Assembly (NCBI GenBank): GCA_003539495.1
Contig: DPPB01000010.1
Coordinates: 19,669-83,668, forward strand
Direction: 5' to 3'
DNA: 64,000 bases
Source of the DNA: Oscillibacter sp.
GTDB lineage: Bacteria > Bacillota > Clostridia > Oscillospirales > Oscillospiraceae
Positions 7,564-16,837 of the stretch are shown here, piece by piece (the first letter of the stretch is position 1; each line of letters opens with the position of its first letter). The notes beneath the pieces are model-generated. The model was not told where the DNA came from, made no database searches, and saw only the letters and a list, made by a program, of their open reading frames with translations. Made by a program: the position numbers and the translations under genes.

Positions 7564-8400
7564 ATGAAACAGAGAATATTAGTGGCGGTCATCGGTATCC
7601 CGTTGCTGCTTTTGGTGCTTTGCTGGTTGCCCCATTGGGCAACGGCGGCGCTGCTGGCGGCATTGGGCGTTATTGGCGCCCACGAGCTGCTGGCGGCGGT
7701 GAGCGGCCCGGAAAAGACGAAACGGCTGTGGGTCTTGGCGGGCGTTTTGGCCGTGCTTACGGTGTTTGCCACCTACGCGGGCAGGGAGGAATACAAGGGC
7801 ACGGTGCTGGCGGCTGCGCCCTGGCTGCTGTGTGCGGCGGCGGCACTGCTGTTTTTACTGGCGGTGCGGTGGTACGGCCGGGAAAATGCCGTGGTATTTC
7901 AGGATATCTGCGCAGTGCTGCTGGGCGGCGTGGCCATCCCCTTGGCCATGAGCTGCCTGCTGCGGCTGCGGCTGCTTAACTACGGCGGCGGATTGGTGCT
8001 GATGCCCCTGGTGGCCGCATTTGTGAGCGACTCGGCGGCCCTGTTTACGGGCATGGCCTGCGGCAAGCATAAGCTGGCATCCAAAGCCAGTCCCAAAAAG
8101 ACCGTGGAGGGCGCCGTGGGCGGACTCGTCGGCGGTGTGCTGGGAATGATCGTCTTTCGCATCGTGTTCTTTTTCGTCACGCTGCAGCCGCTTTCCATCG
8201 GCTGGTGCATGGTCATTGGCTTGGTGGGTGCGTTTATGGGTCAGCTGGGCGATCTGAGTTTTTCTGTTATCAAGCGCCAGTGCGGCATCAAGGATTATGG
8301 CCGCCTGCTGCCGGGCCACGGCGGCGTGCTGGACCGGTTTGACAGCGTTATCTTCGCCGCTCCGGTGGTGTGGATGATTGCAACGGCGGTTGGAATGTGA
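7564..8400 (+). CDS. cdsA: phosphatidate cytidylyltransferase
   Basis: Makes CDP-diacylglycerol from phosphatidate and CTP, the precursor of all phospholipids. The 278-aa protein is strongly hydrophobic with about eight membrane spans and carries the family signature near its C-terminus (SVIKRQCGIKDYGRLLPGHG, then GVLDRFDS). Start chosen at ATGAAACAG, with AAGGAAC ahead of it; an earlier in-frame ATG would overlap uppS. Operon position between uppS and dxr is standard in Clostridia. Confidence 0.95.
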   Translation: MKQRILVAVIGIPLLLLVLCWLPHWATAALLAALGVIGAHELLAAVSGPEKTKRLWVLAGVLAVLTVFATYAGREEYKGTVLAAAPWLLCAAAALLFLLAVRWYGRENAVVFQDICAVLLGGVAIPLAMSCLLRLRLLNYGGGLVLMPLVAAFVSDSAALFTGMACGKHKLASKASPKKTVEGAVGGLVGGVLGMIVFRIVFFFVTLQPLSIGWCMVIGLVGAFMGQLGDLSFSVIKRQCGIKDYGRLLPGHGGVLDRFDSVIFAAPVVWMIATAVGM

Positions 8401-8407
8401 GAATAAA

Positions 8408-9544
8408 ATGAGCAAGTGTATTTCTGTTTTGGGCAGCACCGGTTCTATAGGTCGGCAAACGCTGCAGGTGGCCCGGGAGCTGGGACTAAAGGTGGCGGCT
8501 CTCACCGCCGGTAAACAAATTGATCTGTTGGAGCAGCAGGCACGGCAGTTTCGCCCGTGCCTTGCTGCCGTGTTTGAGGAAAACGCCGCCCGGGAGCTGC
8601 GGGAGCGGCTGAAGGATTTGCCCATCCAGGTCATGAGCGGCATGGAGGGCCTTCTGGCGGCGGCAGAGCTGGCCGACAGCGACACCGTGGTCACGGCGGT
8701 CATGGGCAGTGTGGGCCTGGAGCCGACGCTTGCGGCCATCCGCAGGAAAAAGCGCATCGCCCTGGCTAACAAGGAGACACTGGTGTGCGCCGGGGAGCTG
8801 GTGATGGCGGAGGCGGAGAAATACGGCGCGGAGATCGTGCCGGTGGATTCGGAGCATTCGGCCATTTTTCAGAGCCTCCAGGGCTGCCGGGATCGGGGCG
8901 AGGTGAAGCGGCTTCTGCTCACCTGCTCCGGTGGGCCGTTTTTCGGCAAGACATTTGCGGAGCTGGAGCATATGACGGCGGCGAACGCCCTGAAGCACCC
9001 TAACTGGAGCATGGGGTCAAAAATCACCATCGACTCCGCTACCCTTATGAACAAGGGCCTGGAGATCATCGAGGCCATGCGGCTGTACGGCCTGCCCCTG
9101 GCCCAGGTGGATGCGGTGATCCACCGGCAGAGCATCATCCACTCCCTGGTGGAATACCGGGACGGTGCCATGATCGCCCAGCTGGGCACACCGGATATGA
9201 AGCTGCCCATCCGCTACGCCCTGACCTACCCCTACCGGGCCGCGACCCCGGATAAACCGCTGGACCTGCTTTCCTGCGGGGCGCTGACCTTCAGCGCCCC
9301 GGATGAGGAGGCGTTCCCCTGCCTGCGCATTGCTAAGGATTGCGCTGCCGCCGGGGGCACCGCCTGCGCCATTATGAACGGAGCCAACGAGGTGGCCGTG
9401 GCGCAGTTCCTCCGGGGTGAGATCGGCTTCAACGACATCGCCCGCCGGGTGGAGCGGGCCCTTTCCCGGGTAGCGGTGAAATATCAGCCGAGCCTTGGGG
9501 ATATACTGGAAGCAGACCGGTTGGGCCGGGAGGCTGCCCGGTAA
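8408..9544 (+). CDS. dxr: 1-deoxy-D-xylulose 5-phosphate reductoisomerase
   Basis: Second step of the MEP isoprenoid pathway: NADPH-dependent conversion of DXP to MEP. The NADPH-binding GSTGSIGRQTL is at residues 8-18. The metal and substrate residues are in PVDSEHSAIFQSL and in SKITIDSATLMNKGLE. The 378-aa length is normal. The chosen start (ATGAGCAAG) lies just after the cdsA stop. With ispG and uppS in the same operon, three isoprenoid steps are co-regulated. Confidence 0.96.
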   Translation: MSKCISVLGSTGSIGRQTLQVARELGLKVAALTAGKQIDLLEQQARQFRPCLAAVFEENAARELRERLKDLPIQVMSGMEGLLAAAELADSDTVVTAVMGSVGLEPTLAAIRRKKRIALANKETLVCAGELVMAEAEKYGAEIVPVDSEHSAIFQSLQGCRDRGEVKRLLLTCSGGPFFGKTFAELEHMTAANALKHPNWSMGSKITIDSATLMNKGLEIIEAMRLYGLPLAQVDAVIHRQSIIHSLVEYRDGAMIAQLGTPDMKLPIRYALTYPYRAATPDKPLDLLSCGALTFSAPDEEAFPCLRIAKDCAAAGGTACAIMNGANEVAVAQFLRGEIGFNDIARRVERALSRVAVKYQPSLGDILEADRLGREAAR

Positions 9545-9577
9545 AAAAAGACGCCGCGGCGTCAGATGGGAGCGACT

Positions 9578-10642
9578 ATGTCCACTGTTTTGTATATTTT
9601 GGTTGCACTGCTGGTGTTCGGCGTACTTATCGCCGTCCATGAGCTGGGGCATTTTCTGGCGGCAAAGGCCTGTGGGGTGAAGGTGAACGAGTTCTCTATC
9701 GGCATGGGCCCCGCCATTTTCAAAAAGCAAAAGGGGGAGACCTTGTATGCCCTGCGATGCTTGCCCTTCGGCGGATTCTGCGCCATGGAGGGGGAGGACG
9801 AGACCTCGGAGGATCCCCGGGCCCTGGAAAACCAGGGCTTTTGGGCGAAGCTGCTGATCTTTGCCGCCGGGGCGGCGATGAATTTCCTGGCGGGCCTGCT
9901 GATCATCCTGTGCCTGTATGGCGGGGCAAAGGCATTTGTCACTCCGGTGATCGCCGATTTTGCCCAGGGCTGTCCCTTGGAAGGGACACTGTTAGCCGGC
10001 GACAAGATCACCGCCATTGACGGCGAGCGGATCTATGTCTACAGCGATGTGAGCCTGCTGCTGAATTTGAAGCAGAGCGGCAGCCATGACCTGACGGTGC
10101 TCCGAAACGGCGAAAAGGTAGAGCTTACCAATGTCCCCATGGAGCTGCGGGAGTATACCGACAAAAACGGCAATGCTTACACGGGCTATGGACTAACTTT
10201 TTCCGTGAAGGAGGCCGGCATCGGCGACCGGATCAGCTACAGCTTTGCCAACGCCATAGACTTTGTACGCATGGTGCGCCTGTCGCTGCAGATGCTGGTT
10301 ACGGGTCAGGCCGGAGTTAAGGACATAAGCGGGCCGGTGGGAATCGTCTCCGTTATTACCGATGTGGGGCAGAGCAGCAGCTCGGCCTCCGCAGCCGTGC
10401 GGAACATTGCGTATCTGGCGGCCATGATCGCCGTAAACCTGGCGGTGATGAACCTGCTGCCCCTGCCGGCGCTGGACGGGGGGAAAATCTTCTTCCTGGT
10501 CATCAACGCCCTGTGCATGCTGGTGATCCGCAAGCGCATCCCGCAGAAGTTTGAGAGCTATGTCCACATTGCGGGCTTTGCGCTGCTGATGCTGCTGATG
10601 CTGGCGGTGACGTTTCAGGATGTGTGGAAAATATTCCAATAA
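9578..10642 (+). CDS. rseP: RseP-like site-2 zinc metalloprotease
   Basis: Intramembrane protease that cleaves anti-sigma factors and leftover signal peptides. The zinc-binding HELGH is at residues 21-25 in the first membrane helix, a PDZ-type region sits mid-protein (LAGDKITAIDGERIYVYSD), and the second catalytic motif is NLLPLPALDGG near residue 290. At 354 aa it is the usual length. Start chosen at ATGTCCACT behind GGGAGCG. It is followed directly by a structured repeat, which separates it from ispG. Confidence 0.94.
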   Translation: MSTVLYILVALLVFGVLIAVHELGHFLAAKACGVKVNEFSIGMGPAIFKKQKGETLYALRCLPFGGFCAMEGEDETSEDPRALENQGFWAKLLIFAAGAAMNFLAGLLIILCLYGGAKAFVTPVIADFAQGCPLEGTLLAGDKITAIDGERIYVYSDVSLLLNLKQSGSHDLTVLRNGEKVELTNVPMELREYTDKNGNAYTGYGLTFSVKEAGIGDRISYSFANAIDFVRMVRLSLQMLVTGQAGVKDISGPVGIVSVITDVGQSSSSASAAVRNIAYLAAMIAVNLAVMNLLPLPALDGGKIFFLVINALCMLVIRKRIPQKFESYVHIAGFALLMLLMLAVTFQDVWKIFQ

Positions 10643-10823
10643 CTGGCGAAAAAACTTCGTTTTTTCTGCCAAAGGAATCGCAGTCTGCTGCGCGCATAAT
10701 TTTGAGCTTAGCTCAAAATTCCACACTGGCAGCCTGAGCGGTATTTTTCCCCACGCACATGTCGCGGTGAAAAATGATTTAAATTTTTCGCATCTGCGGA
10801 TGCGAACTCTGCGAGGCTTTTTT
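10643..10823 (-). repeat. modular multi-hairpin repeat, copy A (inverted)
   Basis: Begins right after the rseP stop. In minus orientation it reads GCCTCGCAGAG, hairpin TTCGCAT/ATGCGAA (10787-10806), an imperfect hairpin around CGCGACATGTGCG, the constant block ACCGCTCAGGCTGCCAGTGTGG, hairpin AATTTTGAGC/GCTCAAAATT (10698-10720), the block GCGCGCAGCAG, and an end hairpin of GGC-GAAAAAAC with GTTTTTTC-T-GCC (10645-10670). The blocks match copies at 31439 and 63855, while the stem sequences differ but still pair. The T-rich end hairpin could attenuate transcription between rseP and ispG. Confidence 0.88.
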
Positions 10824-10864
10824 GGCTGGCGCTTTTCATGAGGGAGAAAGGAGCGTATGAGAAT

Positions 10865-11902
10865 ATGAGCAAGCAAATTCAGGTGGGCAGCGTGGCCGTA
10901 GGCGGCGGCGCGCCCGTGAGCATACAGTCCATGTGCAACACGCCTACTCAGGATGTGGCGGCCACGGTGAGCCAGATCCTCCGCCTGGAGAAGGCCGGGT
11001 GTGAGATCATCCGTGTGGCCGTGCCGGATCAGGATGCCGCCCGGGCCGTGGGAGAAATTAAACGCCGCATCCACATTCCCCTGGTTTGCGACATCCATTT
11101 CGACTATAAGCTGGCTCTTTTATGCGCAGAGCAGGGGGCGGATAAAATACGTATCAACCCGGGGAACATCGGGTCAAAAGACCGGGTGCGGGCTGTGGCG
11201 GACGCCTGCCGGGAGCGGGGCATCCCCATCCGTATCGGCGTCAACGGCGGGTCATTGGAAAAGGACCTGCTGGCCAAATACGGCGGCGTCACGGCGGAGG
11301 CGTTGGTGGAGAGCGCCCTGGGCCATGTGCGTCTTTTGAACGACTGTAATTTTGACGACATCTGCATCTCCGTCAAATGTTCGGATGTGCCGGTGAATAT
11401 GCGGGCCTATCAGCTGCTCCGCCAGCGGACGGACTATCCCCTGCACCTGGGCGTCACCGAGGCAGGTACCCCCACCATGGGCATCCTGAAGTCAGCCATG
11501 GGCATTGGGGGCCTTCTGTGCCTGGGCATCGGCGACACCGTCCGGGTGAGCCTGACGGCGGACCCGGCGGAGGAGGTGCGTGCGGCCAAGCAGATTTTAT
11601 CTGCCGCCGGAGTGCGGCGCTTCGGACCCAACCTCATCTCCTGCCCCACCTGCGGCCGAACCAAGTACGACATGATCCCCATTGCCCGGGAGGTGGAGCG
11701 GCGGCTGGAGGGCTGCGAGAAGAATATCACTGTGGCGGTAATGGGCTGCGTGGTCAATGGGCCCGGAGAGGCTGCCGCCGCCGATGTGGGCATCGCCGGG
11801 GGAACGGGCGAGGGCCTGGTGTTCCGCCGGGGCAAGATCCTGTATAAGGTCCCGGAGGACAAGCTGGTGGATGCACTGATGAACGAGATCGAGAAGCTGT
11901 AA
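10865..11902 (+). CDS. ispG: 4-hydroxy-3-methylbut-2-enyl diphosphate synthase (flavodoxin/ferredoxin)
   Basis: Penultimate MEP-pathway enzyme; reduces ME-cPP to HMBPP using a [4Fe-4S] cluster. Cluster ligands are in LISCPTCGR and AVMGCVVNGPGE near the C-terminus, and the TIM-barrel part contains RVAVPD, VCDIHFDY and KIRINPGNIG. At 345 aa it is the short bacterial form. Start chosen at ATGAGCAAGCAA; AAGGAG stands about 11 bases ahead. It is separated from rseP by a repeat of about 180 bp and ends 2 bases before polC. Confidence 0.96.
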   Translation: MSKQIQVGSVAVGGGAPVSIQSMCNTPTQDVAATVSQILRLEKAGCEIIRVAVPDQDAARAVGEIKRRIHIPLVCDIHFDYKLALLCAEQGADKIRINPGNIGSKDRVRAVADACRERGIPIRIGVNGGSLEKDLLAKYGGVTAEALVESALGHVRLLNDCNFDDICISVKCSDVPVNMRAYQLLRQRTDYPLHLGVTEAGTPTMGILKSAMGIGGLLCLGIGDTVRVSLTADPAEEVRAAKQILSAAGVRRFGPNLISCPTCGRTKYDMIPIAREVERRLEGCEKNITVAVMGCVVNGPGEAAAADVGIAGGTGEGLVFRRGKILYKVPEDKLVDALMNEIEKL

Positions 11903-11904
11903 GT

Positions 11905-14900
11905 ATGGAGAAGATTGGATTTTTAGACTTTTTTGGGAGCTTTTTGCCGCCCCATGACCTGCGGCCGCTGCTGGCGGACGCCAAGATCGTGTCGGGCGAG
12001 CTGGATCGGGGGAGCCGCACCCTGGAGGCGGAGGTGGAGAGCCGGGAGACCATGCCCGACGCCGCCGTGGCGGCTCTGGAGCAGCTGCTGCAGGAGCATT
12101 ACGGATTCCGCCAGGTGCGGCTGCGGTTTGTGTCCGCCGCCGGAAAAAAGAGTGCCGAGCAGGTGCTCTTTGGCAAGCCCATCAAGGGCAAGCCCGTCTC
12201 CATGGAGGGGCTGAACCCCAAAATGGGCGGCGTTGTGGTGGAGGGCAAGGTGTTTTTTGCCGATTGCCATGAGACCCGGCGCCCCGGGGTATGGGTGTTG
12301 ACCTTTGACATGACGGATTACAAAAACTCCGTCACTGTCCGCAAATATATGCAGACCAAGGAGCTGGGGGGCCTGCAAAGCGCCATCGCCCCGGGGATGT
12401 GGCTGCGGGTCCAGGGCTTTATGGAGCTGACCCGGGACGGAAAGGACGTGCAGCTCAATCCCCAAAGCATCATGAAGATCGGCCATGAGGGCCGGAAGGA
12501 TACGGCGAAGGAGAAGCGGGTGGAGCTGCACCTGCATACCCGCATGTCCAACATGGACGCCTTGACGGACCCGGCGGCGGTGATTAAGGAGGCCATTGCC
12601 TGGGGCCACCCTGCCATCGCCATCACTGACCACGGCGTGGTGCAGGCCTTTCCCGATGCCTGGCACACGGCCAAGGGAAAAATAAAAATTCTCTATGGTG
12701 TGGAAGGGTATTTCATCAACAATCTGGACGATCGGGTGGCGGTTCACGGCCCGGCGGACCAGGATTTTGACGACGAGATCGTCTGCTTTGACATCGAGAC
12801 CACGGGCCTGCAGGTGATGAAAGAGGCTATCACGGAGATCGGCGCGGTGGTGCTGAAAAACGGGGAGATTACGGACCGATTCCAAACCTTTGTAAATCCC
12901 GGCCGCCGCCTGACACCGGAAATAATCGGCCTTACGGGCATCACCGACGCCATGCTCAAGGACGCACCCCAGCTCAAGGAGGCCCTGGAGGCATTTCTGC
13001 AGTTTGTAAACGGGCGGCCTCTGGCGGCCCACAATGCGGAGTTTGACATCGGCTTCATCCGGGAGGGCTGCCGCCGGGTGGGGCTGGATTTTTCGCCCAC
13101 CTATGTGGACTCCCTGATTCTGGCCCAGAACCTGCTGCCGGAGCTGAATAAATTTAAGCTGGATATAGTGGCGGAGCATCTGGACCTGCCGTCCTTCAAC
13201 CACCACCGTGCCTCGGATGATGCGGGCATGGTGGGCTATATGCTTATCCCGTTTTTTGAGAAAATGCGCCGGGAGCTGGGCATCAATCGCCTGCAGGAGA
13301 TCAACGGCAAAATGCTGGAGCTGCGGCCCCTGGGCAATAAGAACCACCGCCGGCCCAAGCACATTATTATTCTGGCTAAAAACAAGCTGGGGCTCAAGCA
13401 CCTGTATCAGCTGGTGTCGGCCTCCAACCTGAAATATTTCAAGCGCTTTCCCATCATCCCCAAGACGGAGCTGGCGGCCCACCGGGAGGGGCTCATCATC
13501 GGATCCGCCTGCGAGGCCGGGGAGCTGTTCCGGGCGGTGGTGGACCACAAGGACTGGGACGAGCTGAAGCGCATCGCCTCCTTTTACGACTATCTGGAGA
13601 TCCAGCCCCTGTGCAACAACGCCTTCATGCTGCGCAGCGGCGAGGCCCGGGACGAGGAGGAGCTGCGGGACTTCAACCGCACCATTGTCCGCCTGGGCGC
13701 GGAGCTTAACAAGCCCGTCTGCGCCACCGGGGATGTGCATTTTATGGAGCCGGAGGATGAAATCTACCGCCATGTGCTCCTGGCCAGCAAAAAATTCCCA
13801 GACGCAGACAAGAGCCTGCCCATTTACTTTAAGACCACCGATGAGATGCTGGAGGAATTTTCCTACCTGGGAGAGGAGACCGCCTATGATGTGGTGGTGA
13901 AGAATCCCCGGATGATCGCGGACCTGGTGGAGGAAATTGAGCTGCTGCCCCCGGGACAGCTTTTCCCGCCCCGGCTGGAAAACTCTGAGCAGGAGCTCCA
14001 CGACATGGTGTGGAGCAAGTGCCACGAGCTATACGGAGAGAATCCCCCGAAGCTGATTGTGGATCGGCTGAATGTGGAGCTGGGCGGCATCTTGGGCAAG
14101 TACGATGTGGTGTATATGTCGGCCCAGAAGCTGGTGCAGCGGAGCCTGGAAAACGGATATCTGGTGGGCTCGAGAGGGTCTGTGGGATCATCGCTGGTTG
14201 CCTATATGGCGGGCATCACGGAGGTGAACTCTCTGCCGCCCCACTACCGCTGCCCCCGGTGCAAGCACACGGAGTTCATTACCGACGGCAGCTATGGCTG
14301 CGGTGCGGATATGCCGGACAAAAGCTGCCCCGAGTGCGGGGAAAAGCTGGTGAAGGACGGGTTTGACATCCCCTTTGAGACCTTTCTGGGCTACGGCGGC
14401 GGCAAGGTGCCGGATATCGACCTGAACTTCTCCGGGGAATACCAGGCCCGGGCCCATCGCCATGCGGTGGAGATGTTCGGCGAGACACAGGTGTTTCGAG
14501 CCGGGACCATCGGCACTCTGGCGGAAAAGACTGCCTACGGCTTTGTGCGCAAGTACCTGGAGGAGCGGCAGATCACTGCCGGCAATGCGGAGATGAATCG
14601 CCTGACCCTGGGCTGCGTGGGCGTGCGGCGCACCACGGGCCAGCATCCCGGCGGCCTGGTGGTCGTGCCGGACGATATGGATGTGGAGGATTTCACCGCC
14701 GTGCAGCACCCGGCGGATGCCGAGGACGCAGAGACCGTCACCACCCATTTTGAATACCACTGCATGGAGGATAACCTCCTGAAGCTGGATATGCTGGGTC
14801 ACGATGACCCGTCCATGATCCGCATGCTGGAGGACCTCACCGGGGTCAATGCCCGAGCCATCCCCTTGGACGACCCGGATACCATGAGTATTTTCACCTC

Positions 14901-15852
14901 CTCCAAGGTGCTGGGCTTTGAAAATGACGAGCTGCTTGGCCCCACCGGTGCTGTAGCCATCCCGGAGTTCAATACCCGGTTTACCCGGCAGATGCTCATA
15001 GATACCCAGCCCAAGGATTTTAACACCCTGGTGCGGCTTTCGGGCTTCTCTCACGGCACGGATGTGTGGCTTGGAAATGCCCGGGAGCTGATTGTGGGCG
15101 GTACGGCCTCGGTTCTGCAGACCGTGGGCTGCCGCGATGACATCATGCTCTATCTCATTTCCATGGGCTTAGATCCGAAAATGAGCTTCAAGATCATGGA
15201 GGCTGTGCGAAAGGGCAAGGTGAAAAAGGGCGGCTTCCAGGAGGGCTGGGTGGAGGCCATGGAGGAGCACGGCGTGCCGGAGTGGTACATCGAGTCCCTG
15301 GCCAAGATCGGGTATCTTTTCCCTAAGGCCCACGCCGTGGCCTATGTGATGATGGCCTTCCGCATCGCCTGGTTCAAGGTCCATGAGCCCTTGGCCTTCT
15401 ATGCCACCTTCTTCTCCATCCGGGCCAAGGCCTTTGACGCGGAGTTCTGCTGCGCCGGAAAGGAGGCTGTGGAGCGAAAGATCCATGAGATCGAGAATAA
15501 CAAGGACGCCACCGCCGTGGAGCAGAACCTTATGGTGACCCTGGAGGTGTGCTACGAGTTTTATCTCCGGGGCTTCCACTTCGACACCATCGATATTTAC
15601 CACAGCGATGCAACGAGGTTCACCATCACCGAGGGCGGTTTGCTGCCGCCGCTGATCTCCGTCCACGGGTTGGGCGAGGCCGCCGCCCAAGACACGGTGG
15701 AAAAGCGCAAGGGAAAGACCTTTATCTCCATTGAGGAGTTTTCCATGTGCTGCAATAAGCTGTCCAAGACGCATATCGAACAGCTGAAGGCCCTGGGGGC
15801 TTTTGCAGGCATGGCGGACACAAGCCAGGTGAATTTGTTTGACGGATTTTAA
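11905..15852 (+). CDS. polC: PolC-type DNA polymerase III alpha subunit
   Basis: The replicative polymerase of low-GC Firmicutes. Seen in order: OB-fold region about 110-190, PHP motif VELHLHTRMSN near 207, a DEDD proofreading exonuclease (DIETTGL near 296, then HNAEFDIGFI and HHRASDDAG), a zinc-binding segment (CPRCKHTEF...SCPECGEKL, near 780-815), and the polymerase active-site motif VPDIDLNFSGEYQ near 833. At 1315 aa it is about 120 residues shorter than the Bacillus enzyme, the loss being at the N-terminus before the OB fold. It starts 2 bases after ispG and ends the operon at a perfect palindrome terminator. Confidence 0.97.
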   Translation: MEKIGFLDFFGSFLPPHDLRPLLADAKIVSGELDRGSRTLEAEVESRETMPDAAVAALEQLLQEHYGFRQVRLRFVSAAGKKSAEQVLFGKPIKGKPVSMEGLNPKMGGVVVEGKVFFADCHETRRPGVWVLTFDMTDYKNSVTVRKYMQTKELGGLQSAIAPGMWLRVQGFMELTRDGKDVQLNPQSIMKIGHEGRKDTAKEKRVELHLHTRMSNMDALTDPAAVIKEAIAWGHPAIAITDHGVVQAFPDAWHTAKGKIKILYGVEGYFINNLDDRVAVHGPADQDFDDEIVCFDIETTGLQVMKEAITEIGAVVLKNGEITDRFQTFVNPGRRLTPEIIGLTGITDAMLKDAPQLKEALEAFLQFVNGRPLAAHNAEFDIGFIREGCRRVGLDFSPTYVDSLILAQNLLPELNKFKLDIVAEHLDLPSFNHHRASDDAGMVGYMLIPFFEKMRRELGINRLQEINGKMLELRPLGNKNHRRPKHIIILAKNKLGLKHLYQLVSASNLKYFKRFPIIPKTELAAHREGLIIGSACEAGELFRAVVDHKDWDELKRIASFYDYLEIQPLCNNAFMLRSGEARDEEELRDFNRTIVRLGAELNKPVCATGDVHFMEPEDEIYRHVLLASKKFPDADKSLPIYFKTTDEMLEEFSYLGEETAYDVVVKNPRMIADLVEEIELLPPGQLFPPRLENSEQELHDMVWSKCHELYGENPPKLIVDRLNVELGGILGKYDVVYMSAQKLVQRSLENGYLVGSRGSVGSSLVAYMAGITEVNSLPPHYRCPRCKHTEFITDGSYGCGADMPDKSCPECGEKLVKDGFDIPFETFLGYGGGKVPDIDLNFSGEYQARAHRHAVEMFGETQVFRAGTIGTLAEKTAYGFVRKYLEERQITAGNAEMNRLTLGCVGVRRTTGQHPGGLVVVPDDMDVEDFTAVQHPADAEDAETVTTHFEYHCMEDNLLKLDMLGHDDPSMIRMLEDLTGVNARAIPLDDPDTMSIFTSSKVLGFENDELLGPTGAVAIPEFNTRFTRQMLIDTQPKDFNTLVRLSGFSHGTDVWLGNARELIVGGTASVLQTVGCRDDIMLYLISMGLDPKMSFKIMEAVRKGKVKKGGFQEGWVEAMEEHGVPEWYIESLAKIGYLFPKAHAVAYVMMAFRIAWFKVHEPLAFYATFFSIRAKAFDAEFCCAGKEAVERKIHEIENNKDATAVEQNLMVTLEVCYEFYLRGFHFDTIDIYHSDATRFTITEGGLLPPLISVHGLGEAAAQDTVEKRKGKTFISIEEFSMCCNKLSKTHIEQLKALGAFAGMADTSQVNLFDGF

Positions 15853-15855
15853 AAT

Positions 15856-15899
15856 AAAACAGGAAGGAGCCGTTCGATCGAACGGCTCCTTCCTGTTTT
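15856..15899. terminator. 44-bp perfect palindrome, bidirectional terminator
   Basis: Two 22-base arms (AAAACAGGAAGGAGCCGTTC plus GA, and its complement) meet without a spacer, flanked by A and T runs. It lies between convergent polC and the EamA-family gene and should stop both transcripts. Confidence 0.88.
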
Positions 15900-15908
15900 A
15901 AGCGAGTT

Positions 15909-16814
15909 TTATTCGTCGTAGATGCCCAAAATGACGATGCCTGCCACCACCAGGGCAATCATAAGATAGTGCTTCCAGGAGAGCTTTTCCTTCAGGAAAA
16001 TACGGCTCCACACCACGGACAGTACGCAGTAGGCGGAGATGATAGGGGCTGCCAGGGCCACATGCTCCGTGTCCGCCAGGGCGTAGATATAGGCGAACTG
16101 GCCGGCGGTCTCGCACAGAGCGCCCAGGTACTTGGGCCCCTCCCGCTTAGGCACCAGCTTCTGCCTGCGGATGAGCACCACATACACAAAGCACGCAATA
16201 CCCGCCGCCAGGAAGGTCAGCTCATAGGCGCAGTTGGCGCTATCTTCGTTCAGGGTCTCCAGCACCTTGCTGTCGGCGAAGGTGCCCAGGGCGTCCAGCA
16301 CGCAGTAGAGAATGGGCAGCACCAGCGCCAGGGCGGACTTGGCGTACTTATAGTTGCCGGCCTCCTGGCGAGCCAGGCGCAGCTCGTCGTCCTCCCGGGC
16401 CTCCACAATGCCCAGCCCGATTACGCCCACACACACCAGGGCCATGGCTGCATACTGGGCCGGGGCCAGCAGGGCAGACCCGGTGATGATGCTCAGCACT
16501 GCCACCATCGCGCCGGAGGAGTTGCAAATGGGAGACGAGATGGACAGCTCAATGTAGCGAAGCCCCACGTATCCCAGGGCCATGGACAGAATATACAGCA
16601 GCGACACCGGCAGATAGGTGAGGATGATGGAGAAATTAATTTCCGTCCCGCCGATAAAGATTTCATAGGCTGCGTGCAGACCCATGACCACGCCCACAGC
16701 CATGACCATTTTCAGGTGGGCGTACTTGTCGTCTGCATCCCGACAGCCGATTTTAGAAAACAGATCCGATCCGCTCCAGAACAGAAGCGCGATCACAGAA
16801 AACCAAAACCACAT
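15909..16814 (-). CDS. EamA/DMT-family transporter (301 aa)
   Basis: Hydrophobic protein with about ten membrane spans in two similar halves, typical of the drug/metabolite transporter superfamily. The second half ends in WKHYLMIALVVAGIVILGIYD, the usual EamA tail. The substrate is unknown; relatives export amino acids, nucleosides or small metabolites. Encoded 23 bases downstream of the PLP lyase-like gene and likely in one unit with it, so a thiol or amino-acid metabolite is a reasonable guess. Confidence 0.85.
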   Translation of the reverse strand: MWFWFSVIALLFWSGSDLFSKIGCRDADDKYAHLKMVMAVGVVMGLHAAYEIFIGGTEINFSIILTYLPVSLLYILSMALGYVGLRYIELSISSPICNSSGAMVAVLSIITGSALLAPAQYAAMALVCVGVIGLGIVEAREDDELRLARQEAGNYKYAKSALALVLPILYCVLDALGTFADSKVLETLNEDSANCAYELTFLAAGIACFVYVVLIRRQKLVPKREGPKYLGALCETAGQFAYIYALADTEHVALAAPIISAYCVLSVVWSRIFLKEKLSWKHYLMIALVVAGIVILGIYDE

Positions 16815-16837
16815 AGATGAAAATACTCCTTATTATT

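Noticed and set aside
10620..10841. Open frame with KFHTGSLSGIFPHAHVA, also readable at 31361-31588
   Set aside because: The shared peptide follows from the constant DNA blocks of the modular repeat. The frame is broken or shifted in other copies, there is no ribosome site, and stem changes follow base pairing, not codons.
11923..14025. 700-codon open frame antisense to polC
   Set aside because: Low-complexity His/Gln/Gly-rich translation typical of the reverse strand of a biased gene; no start signals.
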